From positions 62,001-126,000 of the forward strand of contig NZ_FOXB01000002.1 in the NCBI RefSeq assembly GCF_900115615.1: a stretch of DNA of 64,000 nt, given 5' to 3'. This DNA is from Hydrogenimonas thermophila. GTDB taxonomy: Bacteria; Campylobacterota; Campylobacteria; Campylobacterales; Hydrogenimonadaceae. Both the position numbers and the translations under genes were made by a program. The notes beneath the pieces are model-generated. The model searched no databases, had not been told where the DNA came from, and saw only the letters and a program-made list of their open reading frames with translations. This document shows, in pieces, positions 1 through 10,646 of the stretch (positions are counted from its first letter, which is position 1; each line of letters starts with the position of its first letter).

Positions 1-494
1 ATGTGGCAAAACTTCCAGGTACGCTTGGTGGGATGCTTGCTATGAATGCAGGTGTAAAATCGTATGAAACATTTAACACTCTTTTAGAGGTTAAAACTGA
101 TATTGGCACTTTTGCCAAAGAAGAGATTGAGCATGGATATCGTTATGCCAATCTGCCTGGTATTGCACTGGAGGGTACTTTTAAGTTTGAAAAAGGATTT
201 AACAAAAATCTTGCTGAACAACTTTTGCAGCTTAGAACAAATCAACCACAATTGCCAAGTGCAGGTAGTGCTTTTAAAAATCCTCCGGGTGATTATGCAG
301 GTCGCCTTATAGAAGCAGTTGGGCTGAAAGGAGAGCGTATAGGCAATATGGCGTGGAGTGATATGCATGCAAATTTTCTTGTTAATCTTGGTGGTGGTAT
401 ATTTGATGATGCCATAACTCTTATTGAGCTTGCTAAAAAAAGAGTTTTTGATATGTTTAATATTGAATTAGAAATTGAAATTAAGATAATATGA
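1..494 (+). CDS. murB: UDP-N-acetylenolpyruvoylglucosamine reductase MurB (3' part)
   Basis: MurB reduces UDP-GlcNAc-enolpyruvate to UDP-MurNAc with NADPH and FAD in the cytoplasm, an early peptidoglycan step. The window opens inside the gene: about 163 residues are present and the N-terminal FAD-binding part is missing. Visible MurB signatures are PGTLGGMLAMNAG near the start, GSAFKNPPGDYAGRLIEA around residues 88-105 (with the family's active-site Ser) and HANFLVNLGG near residue 123. The GTG at position 3 is only an internal Val codon, not a start. The reading ends at a TGA at 492-494. The next gene is 119 bp away on the same strand. Confidence 0.93.
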   Translation, partial: VAKLPGTLGGMLAMNAGVKSYETFNTLLEVKTDIGTFAKEEIEHGYRYANLPGIALEGTFKFEKGFNKNLAEQLLQLRTNQPQLPSAGSAFKNPPGDYAGRLIEAVGLKGERIGNMAWSDMHANFLVNLGGGIFDDAITLIELAKKRVFDMFNIELEIEIKII

Positions 495-613
495 TTAGTT
501 ATAAAAATGATATAATAATTTAGGTTTAATTTTATCACTGGTTCACAAATAGGTTGCAATAAGTGTAGGAGTGAAGGTAGTAAAACTGAATTAAAAAAAG
601 TTGGAGTATTCTA

Positions 614-1438
614 ATGATTGAAAAAATTATAAAAAAAATAAGATCTCTTCCTCCTCTTCCAGAAAGCGTTCAAAGAGTACGAGAAGTTTGTTCTAATCCT
701 GAAGGTACTGTAAAAGATTTGATTCCTGTTATAAAACAGGATCCAATGTTTACAGCTGATATTTTAAAAGCTGCAAACTCTCCTCTTTATGGTTTCAGTA
801 AACAGATAGCATCTATAGATCAGGCAGTATCACTGTTTGGAATGGGGACAATACAAGGGTTTGCAATTGCTTATGCGATGAGGAAAAGTTTTTCTGTTGA
901 TCTTTCAGTATATGGCATAAATTCAAATGATTTAACTAATGTTTCAACTATGCAGAATGCGCTAATATGTAATTGGGGTAAATTTCAAGTATTTACATAT
1001 AAAGATGAGATGACAACCCTCTCTTTAATTATGGAACTTGGAAAAATGATAGCTGCAAAAATTATTGAAGAGAACAATAAAACAGAGATTTTTAAAGATG
1101 AAATGTCAAAAGTACGAACTTATAAAGAGATACTAGGTGTTGAAAAAGAGTTTTTATCAATTTCTAGTGAACAAATAAATGCAATGATGTTTAAACATTG
1201 GAAATTTAGCGAGACAATGATTGAAATCATGCAACATATTGTAGAGCCTGAAAAAGCAGATGAAGATGTTAAAAAGCATACACAGATTTTAAGGGTAGCT
1301 AAAGAGGCAATACCAGTAACATCTCCATTATGTGAAAAATCTATTGGACTAGCATTAGAAAAATGTAAAGAGTATAAGTTGGATTATCAAAGTTTAAATA
1401 GTGAAATCAAGGCACTAAAATCCTTAATAGCTAGCTAA
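614..1438 (+). CDS. HDOD-domain protein
   Basis: A 274-residue cytoplasmic protein. Residues about 10-200 match the HDOD domain, an HD-related fold found in bacterial signalling proteins: an LPPLPESV-type opening, then IKQDPMFTADILKAANSPLYG and a SIDQAVSLFGMGTIQGFAIA segment. No GGDEF, EAL or receiver domain is attached. HDOD proteins are tied to signalling, motility and stress, but the exact role is not readable here. The ATG follows a GGAG ribosome site (603-606). It converges with the transporter at 1456, and a shared hairpin lies between them. Confidence 0.8.
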   Translation: MIEKIIKKIRSLPPLPESVQRVREVCSNPEGTVKDLIPVIKQDPMFTADILKAANSPLYGFSKQIASIDQAVSLFGMGTIQGFAIAYAMRKSFSVDLSVYGINSNDLTNVSTMQNALICNWGKFQVFTYKDEMTTLSLIMELGKMIAAKIIEENNKTEIFKDEMSKVRTYKEILGVEKEFLSISSEQINAMMFKHWKFSETMIEIMQHIVEPEKADEDVKKHTQILRVAKEAIPVTSPLCEKSIGLALEKCKEYKLDYQSLNSEIKALKSLIAS

Positions 1439-1450
1439 AATATTTTGTTC

Positions 1451-1485
1451 AACTATTACCATAAAATTAGAGCTATGGTACTAGT
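1451..1485. terminator. Bidirectional hairpin between convergent genes
   Basis: TACCATA (1457-1463) pairs with TATGGTA (1474-1480), and an outer AACTA/TAGTT extends the stem past one mismatch (1451-1485). It sits where the HDOD gene and the minus-strand transporter converge and overlaps the transporter stop codon. Factor-independent termination in both directions is an inference. Confidence 0.5.
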
Positions 1486-2769
1486 TAAAACAATAGCAAT
1501 AATATTAAACACAAATCCAAACTTTGCCATCTGTTTAATAGTTAAAACACCACTACTCATTGCAATAGCATTTGGAGGAGTGGCAATAGGCAACATAAAT
1601 GCATAACTTGCGCATATTGTAGCTACCATTAAGATCAAGTAAGTATCAATACTTGAAACTTTTCCTAATGCATAAATAATTGGTAATGCTATAGAAGTAA
1701 GTGCTGTATTGCTGGTTATTTCTGTCGTAAAAGTTATTAATGTAGCAACAATTAAAATTAGCATAATAGGTGGTAGTGTAGTTAGCTCTAAAAGCATATT
1801 TGATATATCTTTTGCCAAGCCTGTACTTGAAAATCCAGAAGCAATAGAAAATCCGGCACCAAATAAAAATATAATCTCATACGGTATTTTTTTTGCATCA
1901 TCCCAAATCAAAAAACCGATTTTTGGTAAAAACATAGCCAAGCCAAAACTTAGAAGTATTACTGATTCATTAAATTTTAAAAAAGAGTTAACTAATAAAA
2001 TAGCTATTAAAAGTAGTAAAATATTTTTTAATCTTCTTTGATCAATATTTAATCTTACTACAGATTCTGAAACATTTATACCACTCTTTTTTAAACCAAG
2101 TGACAAAATAGATGAAACTATAACTAACATAACTATAGCAAGAGGTAGAGTTTTTGCCATCCATACAACAAACGACAGGCTTTCTAAATTATTATCTTGC
2201 AAAAAGCCCATCAAAATTAGATTTGGAGGTGTTCCAATAGGAGTAATTATACCTCCTATGCTAGCTCCGTAAGCTATTGCAAGAACAAACCTAATTTTTA
2301 AATTATGTTCATCAGTTAAAAAGAGTGCTATTGGCATCAACAAAAGAGCTGTTGTTGTATTTGATAAAAAAGAGCTTAAAAGAGCTGATGTAATAGATAA
2401 TGAAAATATTATTCCTCTATTTGTTTTTGGAAAAATATTCAATAATTTATTTGCTATGATTTTATGCAATCCAGTTTTTTCTACTGCTATTGCAAGTAAA
2501 AAACCACCTAAAAAGAGAAATATAATTGTTTTTGAGTAGTTTGCGGAGACACTTTTAGGATCAAGTATTCCAAGTGTTGGAAACAAAACAATAGGAAGCA
2601 GTGATACTACTCCCAATGGTAATGCCTCATTAGTCCATAGTGTTACAAGTAAGGCAACTACAGCTATTAATTTAGACTCGATATCATTAAAAACTAGTCC
2701 ACTTAAAAAATAAGCCAATATAGAAATTGCAATAGCAATTAAAATACCTTTTACCTCTTTTGTAAACAT
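1456..2769 (-). CDS. SLC13/DASS-family anion (dicarboxylate/sulfate-type) transporter
   Basis: A 437-residue inner-membrane protein with about 11-12 hydrophobic segments. It carries the two inverted-repeat SNT signatures of the divalent anion:Na+ symporter family, SNTTTA at residues 136-141 and SNTALT at 353-358, each followed by a hydrophobic stretch and a TPPN motif (GTPPNLI, ATPPNAI). Members import dicarboxylates, citrate, sulfate or similar anions with sodium; the substrate cannot be read from sequence. The start lies only 9 bp after the stop of the upstream chemoreceptor gene, with AAGGT before the ATG, so the two are probably cotranscribed. The receptor may sense the same or a related compound, which is an inference. 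Confidence 0.85.
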   Translation of the reverse strand: MFTKEVKGILIAIAISILAYFLSGLVFNDIESKLIAVVALLVTLWTNEALPLGVVSLLPIVLFPTLGILDPKSVSANYSKTIIFLFLGGFLLAIAVEKTGLHKIIANKLLNIFPKTNRGIIFSLSITSALLSSFLSNTTTALLLMPIALFLTDEHNLKIRFVLAIAYGASIGGIITPIGTPPNLILMGFLQDNNLESLSFVVWMAKTLPLAIVMLVIVSSILSLGLKKSGINVSESVVRLNIDQRRLKNILLLLIAILLVNSFLKFNESVILLSFGLAMFLPKIGFLIWDDAKKIPYEIIFLFGAGFSIASGFSSTGLAKDISNMLLELTTLPPIMLILIVATLITFTTEITSNTALTSIALPIIYALGKVSSIDTYLILMVATICASYAFMLPIATPPNAIAMSSGVLTIKQMAKFGFVFNIIAIVLTSTIALILW

Positions 2770-2778
2770 GATTTTACC

Positions 2779-4380
2779 TTATTTTTCAGATATCTCATCT
2801 AATATTGACAATATTTCATCCATACTTTGACGTAAATTCCTTATTTCTTGAGCAAGATTTTCCATATTTTTAGCATTCTCAACTATAATCTGAGAAGTTG
2901 AATTTATTTGTTGAGTTACTGTTGTAATTACAATAGAAGTTTCATCTAAACCTTTTTGAGATTTTTCAGCTAAATTTCTAACTTCATCAGCGACAACAGC
3001 AAATCCTCTTCCGTGTTCTCCTGCTCTAGCTGCTTCAATTGCTGCATTAAGTGCTAGTAAATTTGTTTGATCAATTACACCTTCTATAAATTCAAGAGTT
3101 TTAACAGTCTCTTCTGCTTGCTCATTTAAATTTTTTAAAGATACAGCTTGCTCATTTTCTTTTGTACTTGCTTCTATAATTTCATCAGATACTTTTTCTA
3201 TTAATATGCCAAGATTTTTAAAATTATTCTCTTTTAAATTTAAGATTGCATTTTTTAGGAAAGTTGTTCTTTCATTAATATGCTCAGTCTGTTTAATATT
3301 TCTCTCTTTTTGCATTTTTAAGGATTCACCAAGAGAATTTACTCCATCTGTTAATTTTTGCATATCTGCTTGTATATTGTCACTTAGTAATATTTTTGAA
3401 TCAAATTTTTCTTTTGAATAATCATCAAGAACCTTTAATATTTGATCAATATTAAACTTTATATTTTCTAACATTTGATTAAATACATCTTTAAAATTAT
3501 TTATATCTGGATTGGAAGAAGATGCTTGAATACGCTTACTAAAATCACCCCTATTTACCGATTCTGCAACAACAAGTGCTTCATTGACAATTTTTTTATC
3601 TTCATTTATATTGATATTTATTTCAGATATAAGCTTATTAAATAATTTACCAATTTCACCTATTTCATCATCACTAACTTTACTTAGTTCAATTTGTAAA
3701 TCACCACTACTATATTTAAAATGATTTAGTAACTCTCCAAAACTATTTTTTAACTCTTTAAACGGTTTTATTACAATTATATTTAGTAAATATGTTACAA
3801 CTCCTCCTATAATAATGGCAATAAGTGATAATGCTAAAACAATTAATATTGTTATATTAGATATATTTTCATCCATTTCATCTAGAGAAATTTCTAATTC
3901 TAATACTCCAAGAACATCACCAACATTTGCATTATAGTGGCATTGTTGACATCGCTTTTCTGCAATAAATGGTTTTACTACTCTTAAAATATGTTCATTA
4001 TTTGTATAATCATTTATTATTTTGCTCTTTTTTGTTATAAAAGCCTCTTTTATATCATTGTTTGTTTTAGAGCTTTTATTACCGCCAAAAATTTCAATAA
4101 CTTTATGTGATTTTTCAATATGTAAATTTTTTATACCTTTTATATTTTTTGCTGATGATTCTGCCTCTTTTACAATTTCAGAACTTCCTGACATCATAGC
4201 ATTTGTAAGAGATTGATATACAAGTTCGGTCATAATACTCATATCTTTAGCGGCAAAAGATTGCAACTCATCTTTACTGCTTTTATAAGATATTACAGTT
4301 ATGATCAAAGTTAATATAGATATAATTATTGCTAAACTAATTAAAAATTTACTTCTAACTGAACCACTTTTTTTTATCAT
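2779..4380 (-). CDS. Methyl-accepting chemotaxis protein with a CxxCH periplasmic sensor
   Basis: A 533-residue chemoreceptor. Membrane segment 1 is at about residues 11-32 and segment 2 at about 176-200, with a periplasmic domain of about 140 residues between them and HAMP after it. The signalling tip lies around residues 432-474 ([21 protein letters not shown] then [16 protein letters not shown]). It has no C-terminal CheR/CheB pentapeptide. The periplasmic domain contains C144-Q-Q-C147-H148, a c-type haem attachment motif, directly before the second membrane segment. That suggests a redox or gas (O2, NO) sensor rather than a plain small-molecule receptor. It is followed 9 bp later by an SLC13 transporter. 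Confidence 0.9.
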   Translation of the reverse strand: MIKKSGSVRSKFLISLAIIISILTLIITVISYKSSKDELQSFAAKDMSIMTELVYQSLTNAMMSGSSEIVKEAESSAKNIKGIKNLHIEKSHKVIEIFGGNKSSKTNNDIKEAFITKKSKIINDYTNNEHILRVVKPFIAEKRCQQCHYNANVGDVLGVLELEISLDEMDENISNITILIVLALSLIAIIIGGVVTYLLNIIVIKPFKELKNSFGELLNHFKYSSGDLQIELSKVSDDEIGEIGKLFNKLISEINININEDKKIVNEALVVAESVNRGDFSKRIQASSSNPDINNFKDVFNQMLENIKFNIDQILKVLDDYSKEKFDSKILLSDNIQADMQKLTDGVNSLGESLKMQKERNIKQTEHINERTTFLKNAILNLKENNFKNLGILIEKVSDEIIEASTKENEQAVSLKNLNEQAEETVKTLEFIEGVIDQTNLLALNAAIEAARAGEHGRGFAVVADEVRNLAEKSQKGLDETSIVITTVTQQINSTSQIIVENAKNMENLAQEIRNLRQSMDEILSILDEISEK

Positions 4381-4585
4381 AATTATATTATTCCTTATTA
4401 TTGTTAAATTTGATGTTTGCTTATAACTTACAATTAACTTTATAATTATATTAATATTAGATTAATGCATTATTAATTTATACTTAATAATTTAATATAT
4501 TTTAATTGAGTAGCTTAGTCTGAAAATTATGAATATTTCTTTACATAAAATGACATACTCAGAGTGGTTATAAGCTTACATTTGA

Positions 4586-4591
4586 TATAAT
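4586..4591 (+). promoter_or_regulatory. -10 element upstream of the class-V aminotransferase gene
   Basis: TATAAT preceded by TTTGA, 30 bp before the start codon at 4622. No convincing -35 box is visible, which fits the weak -35 preference described for Campylobacter sigma-70 promoters. The remainder of 4381-4621 is A+T-rich and shows no gene. Confidence 0.45.
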
Positions 4592-4621
4592 CAGCTCAAA
4601 TTTCTGTTCAAAGGTAGGCGA

Positions 4622-5734
4622 ATGCTGCTTTTTACTCCCGGTCCTACTCCGGTTCCAGAAGCTGTCCGAATGGCGATGGCAGGTCCAACTGTTCATCATA
4701 GAACACCAGAATTTGAAGCTATTTTCAAAGAGGCTCGTGAACGTTTGATGCGGCTCTTTGGTATGGATGAGTGTGTTATGCTGGCATCTAGCGGCACAGG
4801 TGCGATGGAAGCGTGTGTAACAAATTTATCTGCAAAAAAGGTTCTTACTGTCAATGCCGGTAAGTTTGGTGAGCGTTTTGGCAAGATTGTTCAAGCTTTT
4901 GGTCTTGAGCATGTAGAGTTAAAGTACTCTTGGGATACTCCTGCAAGTGTTGAAGATGTTAAAAATGCATTGGCAGAAAATCCTGATATTGATGCTTTCT
5001 GCATTCAGGTAAGTGAGAGTGCAGGTGGTTTGCGACATCCTGTTGAAGAGATAGCTGCTTGCATAAAAGAGATTAATCCTGAGATAATGGTTATTGCTGA
5101 TGGTATTACAGCAGTTGGTGTAGAGCCGATTGATACGACAAATATTGATGCATTGATTGCTGGTAGTCAAAAAGCATTAATGCTTCCTCCTGGAATGGCA
5201 ATGATTGGCTTAAGTGATACAGCAGTTGAAAAAATTGGTGATGGTGACGGGTACTATTTTAATCTTGCAAGTGAGATAAAGAAACAGCGTCAAAACACTA
5301 CTGCATATACTGCTCCTACTACACTGATCATTGGTTTGAACAAGATGCTTGAGCTGATTGAAACTGTAGGGTATGATAAGTTTTATAGAGACACAAAAGC
5401 ACGTGCTTTGGCAACTAGAGCAGCACTTGAAGCGATAGGTTGTAAACTGTACCCTAAAATACCGGCTCTCTCTATGAGTGCAGTCTATGATGAAGACGCA
5501 AATGCAATTAGATCTATTCTCAAAACTGAGTTTGGTGTCAATATAGCAGGTGGTCAAGATCATCTTAAAGGTAAACTTTTCCGCATCAATCAGATGGGTT
5601 TGATTCCTGTTTATGAGAGTGCTTGGGTTGTCAATGCTATTGAGTGGGCATATGAGCGGTTAGATCGTCGTCCATATGATGGATTGGCATCAAAAGTATT
5701 TAATGAAGTCTATTTTAAAAACGAGAAGCAATGA
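4622..5734 (+). CDS. Class-V PLP aminotransferase (serine-pyruvate / alanine-glyoxylate type)
   Basis: A 370-residue cytoplasmic fold-type I aminotransferase. It opens with FTPGPTPVPEAV, as in serine-glyoxylate/serine-pyruvate aminotransferases. SSGTGAMEA (about 56-64) is the cofactor-phosphate region, and SQK184ALMLPPG holds the likely PLP lysine. Family members have often been labelled 'soluble hydrogenase small subunit', which is a legacy misnomer; nothing here binds a hydrogenase metal. The start follows an AAAGGTAGGCG site. The stop overlaps the hisZ start by 4 bp (ATGA), so the two are translationally coupled. The likely role is serine/glycine/glyoxylate amino transfer; the true substrate is unproven. 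Confidence 0.82.
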   Translation: MLLFTPGPTPVPEAVRMAMAGPTVHHRTPEFEAIFKEARERLMRLFGMDECVMLASSGTGAMEACVTNLSAKKVLTVNAGKFGERFGKIVQAFGLEHVELKYSWDTPASVEDVKNALAENPDIDAFCIQVSESAGGLRHPVEEIAACIKEINPEIMVIADGITAVGVEPIDTTNIDALIAGSQKALMLPPGMAMIGLSDTAVEKIGDGDGYYFNLASEIKKQRQNTTAYTAPTTLIIGLNKMLELIETVGYDKFYRDTKARALATRAALEAIGCKLYPKIPALSMSAVYDEDANAIRSILKTEFGVNIAGGQDHLKGKLFRINQMGLIPVYESAWVVNAIEWAYERLDRRPYDGLASKVFNEVYFKNEKQ

Positions 5735-6585
5735 TTTTTGAACACGAAATTCCTGCAGGAAGCCGTCTCTATTTTGGTGAGAGTGCCAGGGTAAAACGAA
5801 AGATAGAGCAGATTGCCAGTGAGATACTGGAGCGTGAAGGGTTTGAAGAGATCGTTACTCCACTCTTTTCTTACCATCAGCATCAAAGTATTCGCGACAA
5901 TAAAGAGCTTATACGTATAAGTGATCCGCAAAATCGTGAAGTAACGCTAAGAGCAGACAGTACAATAGATGTAGTTCGTCTGGTTACAAAGCGGCTTGGA
6001 CGTACAACTGCTCAGAAGAAGTGGTTTTATATTCAACCTGTTTATCGATACCCAACGAATGAGATCAATCAAATTGGTGCTGAGTGGTTAGATGGAAAGT
6101 TGTCTGATGTACTTGATGTTACTATGTCAATATTTAAAGAGTTAGGTATTAGCCCTGTATTACAAATCTCAAATATTCAGATTCCAGTGATCATCTCACT
6201 AGAGTTTGGTATTCCTTTAGAGTGGTTTGCCTGTATGCAAATTGAAAAGCTTTTAGGAACAGAATATAAATGGCTTGAAAATTTGGTACGTGTCCAAACT
6301 CTTGACCAGTTAGATAGTGTTATACAAAATGTTCCTGAAGTTCTTCGACCAGAACTAGAGAAGATGAGAGAGCTAAAGCAGTCTATACATTATGAACATA
6401 CAGTGCTAGCACCTCTTTACTATGCAAAGATGCGTTACTATGATGGTCTATTTTTTCAATGTTTTAAAAACAATACACCACTTGCAAGTGGTGGACACTT
6501 TAATAATGATGAAATTTTAGCAGCCGGATTTGCACTCTATACAGATGCTCTGATAGAGCACATTAGGAATATGAACTTTGTATAA
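5731..6585 (+). CDS. hisZ: ATP phosphoribosyltransferase regulatory subunit-like protein HisZ
   Basis: A 284-residue paralogue of the histidyl-tRNA synthetase catalytic core. In the known system HisZ binds short-form HisG, which makes the first histidine intermediate, and mediates feedback inhibition. Visible features are an N-terminal PAGSRLYFGESA segment, a motif-2-like LRADSTIDVVR and a motif-3-like LASGGHFNNDEILAAGFALY near the C-terminus. It lacks the anticodon-binding domain, and its length is short for a synthetase. It overlaps the aminotransferase by 4 bp and precedes purA. HisG is not in the window, so partner assignment is by family. Confidence 0.78.
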   Translation: MIFEHEIPAGSRLYFGESARVKRKIEQIASEILEREGFEEIVTPLFSYHQHQSIRDNKELIRISDPQNREVTLRADSTIDVVRLVTKRLGRTTAQKKWFYIQPVYRYPTNEINQIGAEWLDGKLSDVLDVTMSIFKELGISPVLQISNIQIPVIISLEFGIPLEWFACMQIEKLLGTEYKWLENLVRVQTLDQLDSVIQNVPEVLRPELEKMRELKQSIHYEHTVLAPLYYAKMRYYDGLFFQCFKNNTPLASGGHFNNDEILAAGFALYTDALIEHIRNMNFV

Positions 6586-6637
6586 AAAAGATTTAGAATT
6601 TGATTTTAGTAAAATTTGGTAATTTTAAAAAAGGTAG

Positions 6638-7894
<1,257 letters not shown>

Positions 7895-7923
7895 TAGTTA
7901 GGCTTTTTCAGTGAAGGTTGGTG

Positions 7924-8367
7924 ATGCTAAACAACTATAAGGCACTTGTTAAATTAAGAAAACAGCAGTTTGATCAAGCTGAACAAGATTTGGCATCTGC
8001 TAATGCAATGGTTAGAAAGTTGCAACAGCAAAAGGAAAAATTGCAGCAGGAGTCTTATAGCATAGCTTTACCAACTGTTGGAAAAGGTGGTCAGTTAGCT
8101 GCGCTAATGGCACAAAAAGAGGCAATGAGAAGAGCAATTGAGGCTTGTGAAGCTCAAATAGAAGCAGCTAAGCGTACAAAAAAAGAGAAAGAGAATGCAC
8201 TTAAACAAGCTAGTATTGCATATGAGCAGGCAAAGGCAATAGAAGCTTATTATGTTAAAAAAATCGTTGAAAAAGAGAAGCGTGATATCCAAAACAGTTT
8301 AGATGAGATTGCATCACAGCGTTTTTGGCGAGATAATGTAGGGGTTAGGATGGAGGATGTCGAATGA
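7924..8367 (+). CDS. fliJ: FliJ-like flagellar export chaperone
   Basis: A 147-residue, almost entirely alpha-helical protein rich in Gln, Lys, Glu and Ala, with FliJ-like spacing (LRKQQFDQAEQDLA, then a long coiled coil ending in SQRFWRD). In the type III flagellar export apparatus FliJ links the FliI ATPase to FlhA and escorts export chaperones. I chose ATG 7924, six bases after an AAGG site; TTG 7918 and GTG 7921 are in frame but poorly placed. Its stop overlaps the next gene by 4 bp (ATGA). Coiled coils are easily confused, so the call leans on its place between purA and the MgtE_N-like gene. Confidence 0.7.
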   Translation: MLNNYKALVKLRKQQFDQAEQDLASANAMVRKLQQQKEKLQQESYSIALPTVGKGGQLAALMAQKEAMRRAIEACEAQIEAAKRTKKEKENALKQASIAYEQAKAIEAYYVKKIVEKEKRDIQNSLDEIASQRFWRDNVGVRMEDVE

Positions 8368-8891
8368 GATTAGGATTTTTGTGGTTTCTTTTGCCTGTTT
8401 TAATTTATGCACAAAATAGTAAATTGTTGGAGTGTAACAAAATTTTTGAAGAGCGAAAACATGAATTAGAATTAAAGCTTGAAGCTATAGATGAACAGCA
8501 ACAGGCATATGAAGCTCTTAAAGAGGCTACAGAAGCTATGATGAAACGTAAAGAGGAACAGCTTCTGAAAAAAGAGCAAGAGTTAAATGCTACAAAAGAG
8601 AAGATAGAAGCTGAACGAAGAGCTATTGAAGATTTAATAGAGCAAAATAAAAAGATTTTAGAAGAGATTAAAAAAGCTAAAACAGATAAAATTTCACAAA
8701 CTTATGCAAAGATGAAAGCATCAGCTGCTGCACAGATTTTACAACAGATGGAGCCTGAGCAAGCTGCAAATATTCTTTTATCATTGAAGCCTAAAACAGT
8801 AGGACAGATTTTAGCAAAAATGAGTCCAAATAAAGCTTCTGAAATTACTGTTTTGCTTCAAAATGATGAGAAATCAAAGAAAAGAAAATGA
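8364..8891 (+). CDS. Secreted coiled-coil protein with MgtE_N-like (MotE-type) C-terminus
   Basis: A 175-residue protein with an N-terminal signal peptide (residues 1-16, ending IYA), a charged coiled coil at about 30-105, and a C-terminal helical repeat at about 115-165 (ILQQMEPEQAANILLSLKP then ILAKMSPNKASEI). The C-terminus resembles the MgtE N-terminal superhelix, which occurs without the Mg2+ channel in flagellar-motor accessory proteins (MotE type). From memory, the gene in this position in C. jejuni (Cj1496c) encodes a periplasmic glycoprotein affecting colonisation. It overlaps fliJ by 4 bp. A periplasmic flagellar-motor or stator-support role is inferred, and it is not a magnesium transporter. 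Confidence 0.68.
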   Translation: MRLGFLWFLLPVLIYAQNSKLLECNKIFEERKHELELKLEAIDEQQQAYEALKEATEAMMKRKEEQLLKKEQELNATKEKIEAERRAIEDLIEQNKKILEEIKKAKTDKISQTYAKMKASAAAQILQQMEPEQAANILLSLKPKTVGQILAKMSPNKASEITVLLQNDEKSKKRK

Positions 8892-8967
8892 TAGTTTTAT
8901 CAAACTTTAGATAAACTACAAAGAAATTATGTTTACTAAGATTAAGTGAACTGGATAAAGGCGCGTT

Positions 8968-9519
8968 ATGAAGTTGAGTTCTGCACATGCACCATATATA
9001 GCCAATAAAATAGGAATAGATTTGGCTAATGCATCTTTTGTAGAGATTATCCGTGGAATTGAGCCGGTGATCGAAAAAGCCAAAGAGGTTATTGAAAAAG
9101 ATGTTAAAAATGAGCGGGCACTTGAAGAGCGCGTTAATGAACTTATTGAAGAGAAAGAGGATGAGATTGAGTTCATGCGTGCTGATGTGCGCCAGCTTTT
9201 TTGGATGATTAAGAAAAGATTAGCACCTGAATATGGTGTTATTCTAAATTATGAAGAGCGTTATAGTGATATCTCTCATAAAATCCTGAATGAGCTTTGG
9301 GAAGAGGATCTTATTGATTACAGTGTAAGTGAAAATCAGGTTAGAGGTGTCATCTTTAAAGCGATTGAAGATTATATGAAATCTTTTGAGCAGATTGAAG
9401 ATATTGTACTGGAAAAGATTTCACACTATAAAAGAAAATTGATTCCAGGGACAGAAGAGTATGATCTTATTTTTGAGCGTCTTTATGAAGAAGAGCTTCG
9501 TAAACGAGGGATGATGTAA
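8968..9519 (+). CDS. DUF507 family protein
   Basis: A 183-residue cytoplasmic protein made of charged helices. It starts MKLSSAHAPYIANKI and contains the repeated Glu-rich segment around residues 50-60 and an LIDYSVSENQVRGVIFKAI segment typical of DUF507. The biochemical function is not known. ATG 8968 follows AAAGGCGCGTT. The TAA stop shares its last A with the carA ATG (1-bp overlap), so translation of the two is likely coupled; this DUF507-carA pairing is also seen in Campylobacter. That does not prove a role in pyrimidine or arginine synthesis. Confidence 0.8.
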   Translation: MKLSSAHAPYIANKIGIDLANASFVEIIRGIEPVIEKAKEVIEKDVKNERALEERVNELIEEKEDEIEFMRADVRQLFWMIKKRLAPEYGVILNYEERYSDISHKILNELWEEDLIDYSVSENQVRGVIFKAIEDYMKSFEQIEDIVLEKISHYKRKLIPGTEEYDLIFERLYEEELRKRGMM

Positions 9520-10646
9520 TGCAACCAATATATATTTATCTTGAAAATGGTACATTTTTAGAAGCAAAAAGTTTTGGAAGCTGTGGAACAAGTGTTGGTG
9601 AAATAGTTTTTAATACATCAATGACAGGTTACCAGGAGATTGTAACTGACCCTAGTTATGCTGGACAGTTTGTAACTTTTACAATGCCAGAAATTGGTAA
9701 TGTTGGTTGCAATGCTGAAGATATGGAGTCAAAGGGAGCCTGGTGTAAGGGAATTATAGTTCGTCAATATCAAGATGTTCCTTCCAACTTTAGAAGTGAA
9801 GAGCCTCTTCATGAGCTTTTAAAGCGTTTTGGCGTACTTGGAATATGTGACATAGACACGCGTTTTCTGACAAAAATGGTTCGTGAAGAGGGTGCTATGA
9901 TGATGATAGCATCAACAGAGGTAAGTGAAAAAGAGAAACTTGCCGAAATGCTTAAAAATGCACCTCATATTAGTGAAGTTAACTACATAAAAGAGGTTAG
10001 TACAAAAGAGCCATACATTCATAAAAGCGGACATTACGATGCAATGCGTTACTGCTATAACGATGCTCCTGAACCAAAAGCAAAGATTGTAGCTCTTGAT
10101 TTTGGAATAAAACGTAATATTCTTAATGAGCTTACACAAGCTGGTATGGAAGTAGAAGTTGTTCCAAACAGTGTAGATGCTGATGAACTCATTTCAAGAT
10201 TCAAAAGTGGTGATATTGATGGTGTCTTTCTTTCCAACGGTCCAGGAGATCCTCTGATTCTTAAGTCTGAACAGGAAAAGATAAAAAAATTGATTGAAGC
10301 AAAAGTTCCAATGTTCGGTATTTGTCTGGGACATCAGCTTCTATCTATTGCTCATGGGTATGAGACATATAAACTAAAATTTGGTCACCATGGAGGCAAC
10401 CACCCTGTAAAAAATAGAGCAACAGGAGCAGTAGAGATAACTGCGCAAAACCATAACTATAATGTGCCTGATGAAATTACTGAAATTGCTGAAGTTACCC
10501 ATACAAACCTTTTTGATGGAACTATAGAAGGTGTTAAATATAAAGATAGCCCTATAATGTCTGTTCAGCATCACCCTGAAAGTTCACCTGGTCCACATGA
10601 AAGCAGATATATATTTAATGAATTTTTAAAAATGATTCAAAGATAA
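9519..10646 (+). CDS. carA: Carbamoyl-phosphate synthase small (glutaminase) subunit
   Basis: A 375-residue protein supplying ammonia from glutamine to CarB for carbamoyl phosphate, used in pyrimidine and arginine synthesis. The N-terminal CPSase small-chain domain covers about 1-140 (VGEIVFNTSMTGYQEIVTDPSYAGQ). The class-I glutamine amidotransferase domain covers about 185-375: SNGPGDP, nucleophile Cys in MFGICLGHQLL, and the catalytic His/Glu in QHHPESSPGPHES. The length is normal. carB is not adjacent downstream. The start is fixed by the 1-bp overlap with the DUF507 gene. Confidence 0.97.
   Translation: MQPIYIYLENGTFLEAKSFGSCGTSVGEIVFNTSMTGYQEIVTDPSYAGQFVTFTMPEIGNVGCNAEDMESKGAWCKGIIVRQYQDVPSNFRSEEPLHELLKRFGVLGICDIDTRFLTKMVREEGAMMMIASTEVSEKEKLAEMLKNAPHISEVNYIKEVSTKEPYIHKSGHYDAMRYCYNDAPEPKAKIVALDFGIKRNILNELTQAGMEVEVVPNSVDADELISRFKSGDIDGVFLSNGPGDPLILKSEQEKIKKLIEAKVPMFGICLGHQLLSIAHGYETYKLKFGHHGGNHPVKNRATGAVEITAQNHNYNVPDEITEIAEVTHTNLFDGTIEGVKYKDSPIMSVQHHPESSPGPHESRYIFNEFLKMIQR

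Noticed and set aside
8364-8891. Magnesium transporter MgtE
   Set aside because: Only the MgtE N-terminal-like helical repeat is present; there is no CBS pair or channel domain, and the protein is secreted.
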